Source: Annulohypoxylon bovei var. microspora (lineage: Eukaryota; Ascomycota; Sordariomycetes; Xylariales; Hypoxylaceae). From it: DNA of 64,000 bases. The notes beneath the pieces were generated by a model. The model was not told where the DNA came from and searched no databases. It saw only the letters and a program-made list of their open reading frames with translations. Positions 60,107 to 64,000 of this stretch are shown here, piece after piece. Each line of letters opens with the position of its first letter. The first letter of the stretch is position 1. Location: assembly GCA_022836615.1 (NCBI GenBank), contig MU405371.1, positions 18,699 to 82,698 on the forward strand, read 5' to 3'. A program made the position numbers and the translations under genes.

Positions 60107-61014
60107 ATGTCGACTACCGAGCAGACGTGAGTATTCAATTTTTATTTTCCAGCCTCAGCAGTTGCGACGACGTACAGGAAACCGAACTAATCTGCTGTTC
60201 ACAGTTTCATTGCCATCAAGCCTGATGGCGTCCAGGTATTTCAACGAATCCCTCTGCCAGGCCTGAACTCTGGAGCATTTTCCTAACCCTTACCCTAGCG
60301 TGGCCTCGTCGGTGCCATCATCTCTCGCTTCGAGGGCCGCGGGTGAGCAAAGCCGCCCCATTACACCACTCAATGCCGCAGTCTAATTCGTACAATAGCT
60401 TCAAGCTCGTCGCCATCAAGCTGGTCACTCCCGGCAAGGCCCACCTTGAGCAGCACTGTAAGCCATTGCCCCCCTCCTCCCTCCCCACCAAACTCCAATG
60501 GTTCGATGGACTAACGCAGTCATGACAGATGCCGACCTTAAGGACAAGCCCTTCTTCCCCGGTCTAATTGAGTGTATGTCATCATGGTAACAACTAGGGA
60601 TGGCATTCGAAATAGCTAACCGAAGTATAGACATGAACAGCGGCCCCATCGCCGCCATGGTCTGGGAAGGCCTCGACGCCGTCAAGACTGGCCGAAGTAC
60701 GTTCACACTACCATTCCGCAACAATTCCGTAACAATCACAAGACTTACCATTGCTCCTACAGCTCTTCTCGGCGCCACCAACCCTCTTGCCTCCGCCCCT
60801 GGCACCATCCGTGTAAGTAAACGTCTCGAAGTCCCCACATCTTTAATCAGTCCTAATAGAATTTAAATAGGGTGACTTCGCCCTTCAAACCGGCCGCAAC
60901 GTCTGCCACGGCTCCGACAGCGTCGAGAACGCCAAGAAGGAGATCGCCCTGTGGTTCAAGGAGGGCGACGTCGTCAGCTGGGAGACCGCCCAGGCAAAGT
61001 GGATCTACGAGTAA
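60107..61014 (+). CDS. nucleoside diphosphate kinase
   Basis: Eight exons (60107-60126, 60205-60235, 60299-60342, 60399-60457, 60529-60573, 60631-60696, 60763-60812, 60871-61014) join in frame to 152 aa, the canonical length. FIAIKPDGVQRGLVGAIISRFE, PFFPGLIEYMNSGPIAAMVW, GATNPLASAPGTIRGDF and the active-site NVCHGSDS, with H118 as the phosphohistidine, are all present. The enzyme passes the gamma phosphate between nucleoside triphosphates and diphosphates in the cytosol. Eight exons for 459 coding bases is an unusually high intron density for the window. The start chosen is the conserved one; an in-frame upstream extension exists. Confidence 0.96.
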
Positions 61015-61192
61015 AAAAAAATGGTTAAGGAGCTCCATATGACGCCGCACTAGCTCGATCTAGCTTGGACAGTGCCCGAAACTACGTAGCAGAGCCGGGT
61101 AGAAAGTGCATGCTGTGATGAATAAAAAACCATAGAGAAGATTCCGTTCGTTCGCGATGTCGCGGGGGCATGTTCAGGAATGTTAGGGGTTA

Positions 61193-62083
61193 CTAGCCGC
61201 GTCTCCTCCATATCGAACGCCTCGCGGCTACAAATCCTCTCGCCAGCCACGGTGTCGCCCACAGACTCAAGGCTATCCGAGGTATAAGCAGCATCTTCGT
61301 AATTGCGTAGGCGGCGGCGATCTGGACGCCGATCTTGTACCCCTTCTCCGTATTATCAGTCGTAACCACGCTCTTAACCTTCTGCCAGGCCGCCTTGGTC
61401 TTGCTATCCCCGGCACCAGACCCAGCTTCTCCCTCGCCGTCTCCCGCCGCACCATCACTAGCATCATCCCCCCTCCTCCACCTACCCAACCAGCCCCGTC
61501 CGTCCATCCCTTCCTTCTCCCTCTCCTTCTCCCGCACAACCTCCTCCCTCAGCCGCTGCTCGAGCCTCTCCTCCCCATCCCCGCCATCCTCCTCCTCGCT
61601 CAGCCCGAACCACCCCTTCCTCCGGAACCAACGCATGTACCGCCTCAACCCCTCCTCCGCCCACGCCGCCCACGGCCCCAGCACCCACGCCGTCGGCACC
61701 CAGTCCGCGCTGTAGAACAGGTAGGCAAGCCCGAAGAGCGGGAGGACGGCCGTCAGCTCGTGGAGGACCAGGAACGCGGCTACGTGGCTGAAGGGCGCGG
61801 AGCGCAGGCGCGCGAGGTACGGGTGTAGACGCTTGGGCACGAAGCGCGCGGCGCGGTCGAGGATAGTGCGCGCGCGCTGGGCCTTGCGGGCTTCGGCGGC
61901 GGACGACGATGAGGGATCCGGGGTGGGTTTGGCGGATCGGAAGCGCTGGGATCGAGGACGGAGGGGAGCGCGGGCGCGGAGGAAGGGGAGAGCGGGCGCG
62001 GTCGGATCAGAGGGTCGAGGGCGGTGAGTAACTCGGGTAAAGCGAGAGAGAGCGCGAGTCTGCTGGCGCCAGAGGGCGGACAT
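61193..62083 (-). CDS. mitochondrial-type membrane protein, possibly Mrx11-like
   Basis: An intronless frame; starting at the ATG at 62083 gives 296 aa, while an upstream ATG at 62146 would add 21 residues. MSALWRQQTRALSRFTRVTH and the following Arg/Pro-rich, acid-poor stretch look like a mitochondrial presequence. FSHVAAFLVLHELTAVLPLFGLAYLFY (about residues 120-145) is a membrane segment of a conserved fungal type that I associate, with reservation, with yeast Mrx11. A charged Glu/Arg/Gly/Asp linker and a second hydrophobic segment (IGVQIAAAYAITKMLLIPRIAL) follow, as expected for an inner-membrane protein. GC content is markedly higher than in its neighbours. The function is unknown. Confidence 0.7.
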   Translation of the reverse strand: MSALWRQQTRALSRFTRVTHRPRPSDPTAPALPFLRARAPLRPRSQRFRSAKPTPDPSSSSAAEARKAQRARTILDRAARFVPKRLHPYLARLRSAPFSHVAAFLVLHELTAVLPLFGLAYLFYSADWVPTAWVLGPWAAWAEEGLRRYMRWFRRKGWFGLSEEEDGGDGEERLEQRLREEVVREKEREKEGMDGRGWLGRWRRGDDASDGAAGDGEGEAGSGAGDSKTKAAWQKVKSVVTTDNTEKGYKIGVQIAAAYAITKMLLIPRIALSLWATPWLARGFVAARRSIWRRRG

Positions 62084-62547
62084 CTTCGCAGGCCTCTCTT
62101 CCCGGCCGCCGCTTAGGAAACGGGAATATAGACAAGTTTCGGGCACGGTGGCTACGTCCCGAGGAACAGCCCAAGCGGTTAGGCTACAAGGGAAGAGGCG
62201 TAGCTTTTCTGTCCGGTGCTGATTTTCAATTCGAGGTTGTAAAATATAAGGGAAAATACGTAGGTAGGTAGTAGCTTAGTTTTGCAGCACGGTATCGCAT
62301 GTGGAGATAAAGAGCTCAGCTCGATAATGCGGGGCCAAAAATGACGTTGATATCGCGATTTAAAGTAGCTTCGGGTCGTGGGACAGGAGCGAAAATAAGG
62401 GGAAAAGCTGAATAAATTCCGATAAAATGAAATTATAATAAGAAGTAAAAGAAGAAGTCGAGCTTGAACTACTAAGGTCATTTTCACACAAAAAAAACAT
62501 CATCTTCACTTCCAGTACCTAGGTGTAGTTAATGCTACATATATATC
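62084..62547. other. intergenic, no gene seen
   Basis: A 460-base spacer; TAGGTAGGTAG at 62260-62270 and an 8-A tract near 62490. No gene. Confidence 0.4.
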
Positions 62548-63537
62548 TCACTCCGGAAATTGCGCGCCGAGACCTTTGACGAGCATACTCTCGGGCTGTA
62601 GGCCTTTACCCTCCGTCAGGACCCCCGCCTTGCGTAGAATATCAACACAGCTTTGGATGACTTTTAAATCGACCCCCTCGGTCTTAGTAGCAAACCGCAC
62701 AGTGCTCAGCCACTCCCTCGCATCCGCCTCCGAGTAGTCCAGCTCGGTGCTGATGTACTTGACCGCCTCGTCTTGGTGCACGCCAAAATACTTGACCCCC
62801 TCATCAAGCTTCTCGAACAAGTCCGACAGCCGCCGATCCGCGCTCGAGCCCGGCAGCAGCCGCTCCGTCGACGCCACGATCTTCCAGCTGCTCCAGGGAG
62901 TATAGATCTCGCCCACGCGACGTATCTCCTCGTTGTCGTAGTACCGCTTAGACGTGAAGTGCTCCCACATGAAGAAGTCGGCACTGCCGTCGTTGACCGC
63001 GCTTCTCAGATTCGCGAAGTTCTGCAGTATCACGAAGTCCGCGTACGGCGACTCGCCGGGGGTCAGCCAGCCTTGCTGGTCCGCGAGCACGAAGCCCATC
63101 ACCTGACTCCCGGAGCCCAGGCGAGAGATCCCGATCTTGGACCCCTCGAGCGAGGATACGGACGTGATCTCCGGCCGCTCGGCGCCGGTCGAGATAGCCC
63201 AACCTGTGCCGCTGTTAACTAGTTTCCAACGGGTAGTACGGGACTAAGTAGGTAGTTATGGCGCTATACAAAGGGGCGTCTCGACGTAGGTCCCGACAAT
63301 TCGGTATCCGCCGTCGCCAGGAGTATCTTCCTTGCCCAGACCCGCCACCCACGCCTCTGTGAGACCAATACCGACGTCGATCTCACCGGACCGAATGGCA
63401 GTGATCATATGTCCAGTCCCGGACGGGAACGGGACCAAGGTAGCGGAGAGGCCGAAATACTTCTGCGCAAAGTAGAGCGGCGTGGAGAAGTGCTCCGGCA
63501 CGAAGCCGATCCGGAGGGGCTGAGAGGAATCTGCCAT
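62548..63537 (-). CDS. SsuA/TauA/NMT1-like periplasmic-binding-fold protein (type II)
   Basis: Exons 63537-63270 and 63203-62548 (phase 1) give 307 aa. The start MADSSQPLRIGFVPEHFSTPLYFAQKYFGL, GTGHMITAIRSGEIDVGIGLTEAW and, across the intron, ETPLC|WAISTG and GSKIGISRLGSGSQVMGF follow the two-lobed fold of bacterial nitrate/sulfonate/taurine-binding proteins and of the Thi5/NMT1 superfamily. There is no signal peptide, unlike the bacterial binding proteins, and no ABC permease or ATPase gene in the window, so it is presumably a cytosolic enzyme or sensor. The His/Cys residues of Thi5 pyrimidine synthase are not evident. Ligand unknown; a bacterial origin is plausible. Confidence 0.75.
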
Positions 63538-64000
63538 CCTTCCGAGAGGTACACCAGGTAGGGACTACTACAGCTTGTCTAGAGCTGCAGGTAAGCGAAT
63601 AGTTAAGTCGAATTGTCGCAAGGCGGATAACGAGGAAATGAATCGCAACTGTTTGGGATTAGAGAGAAACAGCGCACAGCACTGACGTGCTTAATGCATC
63701 AGACCGGCAATTACTTGCAGCGGGTATGCGCGGGACTGCCTAGGTAGGTACCTACCTAGGTAGATGCTGTGGGGCAGTATAAAGCTTGATACCTACCTAA
63801 ACTTATTGTGGAGGCCTGTTCGTACAACTTTGCAACAAAACGTTTTGAGTTTTGGAAAATGGATTAGGCTATGCCTAATAGGGCAGTAGGAATCTAGCCA
63901 CATATCGAAACTGGAGGGCACCGTCCCGGTACCACAATAACCCGAGTTTTAGGAGCTTCCCGATGTTTAGCCGTTTACCCTCAGGGTTCGATTCCTCGGA
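63538..64000. other. intergenic end of window
   Basis: Upstream DNA of the binding-protein gene with the TAGG palindrome. At the extreme end GGTTCGATTCC (63988-63998) resembles a tRNA B box but no cloverleaf could be formed. Confidence 0.35.
63739..63760. repeat. 22-base perfect palindrome of TAGG/CCTA units
   Basis: CCTAGGTAGGTA followed by its mirror half; one of many TAGG/CCTA palindromes in this window. Confidence 0.9.

Noticed and set aside
63940..64000. GGTTCGATTCC at the window end, like a tRNA B box
   Set aside because: T-stem pairs only about three bases and no A box or acceptor stem is found upstream.

Overview
The window is nuclear DNA from a filamentous ascomycete, most likely a Sordariomycete. 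Nearly every gene is interrupted by short introns (about 45-100 nt) with GTAAGT/GTACGT-like donors, CTAAC-type branch sites and AG acceptors. Gene content is typical of Pezizomycotina: secreted Cys-rich proteins, DUF7025 AAA ATPases, Dal5-type transporters, TauD dioxygenases and flavin monooxygenases. Genes are widely spaced, and the intergenic DNA is strewn with TAGG/CCTA tetranucleotide runs and palindromes. All exon coordinates come from manual reading of splice signals and frames; nothing was searched against a database.

Layout. 0-8 kb: a small secreted protein (-), a derlin (+) and the first of three paralogous single-pass membrane proteins (-), then about 3 kb without genes. 7.8-11.1 kb: two related secreted proteins in tandem (+). 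13.3-15.9 kb: a nitrilase-fold protein N-terminal amidase with a very long disordered tail (+). 18.4-19.8 kb: the second membrane-protein paralog (+). 20.6-24.4 kb: a DUF7025-type AAA+ ATPase (-). 25.1-27.3 kb: a STAND-like protein without a visible Walker A (+). 28.3-31.9 kb: a flavin monooxygenase and an aminoglycoside-phosphotransferase-fold kinase with a frame break (+). 32.4-34.1 kb: Cbf5/dyskerin (+). 34.6-34.8 kb: an assembly gap inside poly-G/poly-C. 37-38 kb: a secreted GH43 glycosidase (+). 39.9-41.5 kb: the third membrane-protein paralog (+). 41.9-43.3 kb: guanine deaminase (-). 43.9-45.4 kb: an RBR ubiquitin ligase (+). 46.4-52.6 kb: a second flavin monooxygenase (-), a Dal5-family MFS carrier (-), a decayed unrecognised gene (-) and a TauD/Jlp1-like dioxygenase (+). 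54.3-55.5 kb: a CorA-like membrane protein with a frame break (+). 55.9-58.9 kb: glucosidase II alpha (-). 59.7-61.0 kb: nucleoside diphosphate kinase with an in-frame upstream extension (+). 61.2-62.1 kb: a mitochondrial-type membrane protein (-). 62.5-63.5 kb: an SsuA/NMT1-like periplasmic-binding-fold protein (-).

Themes. Derlin and glucosidase II serve ER quality control; Cbf5 and NDK are housekeeping. Three copies of one Cys-rich ectodomain + TM + proline-rich tail architecture lie within 37 kb and share exon phases. The carrier/dioxygenase pair could form a small sulfonate-use locus. Two genes are broken by a +1 shift inside the same octamer, GCTAGGTA.
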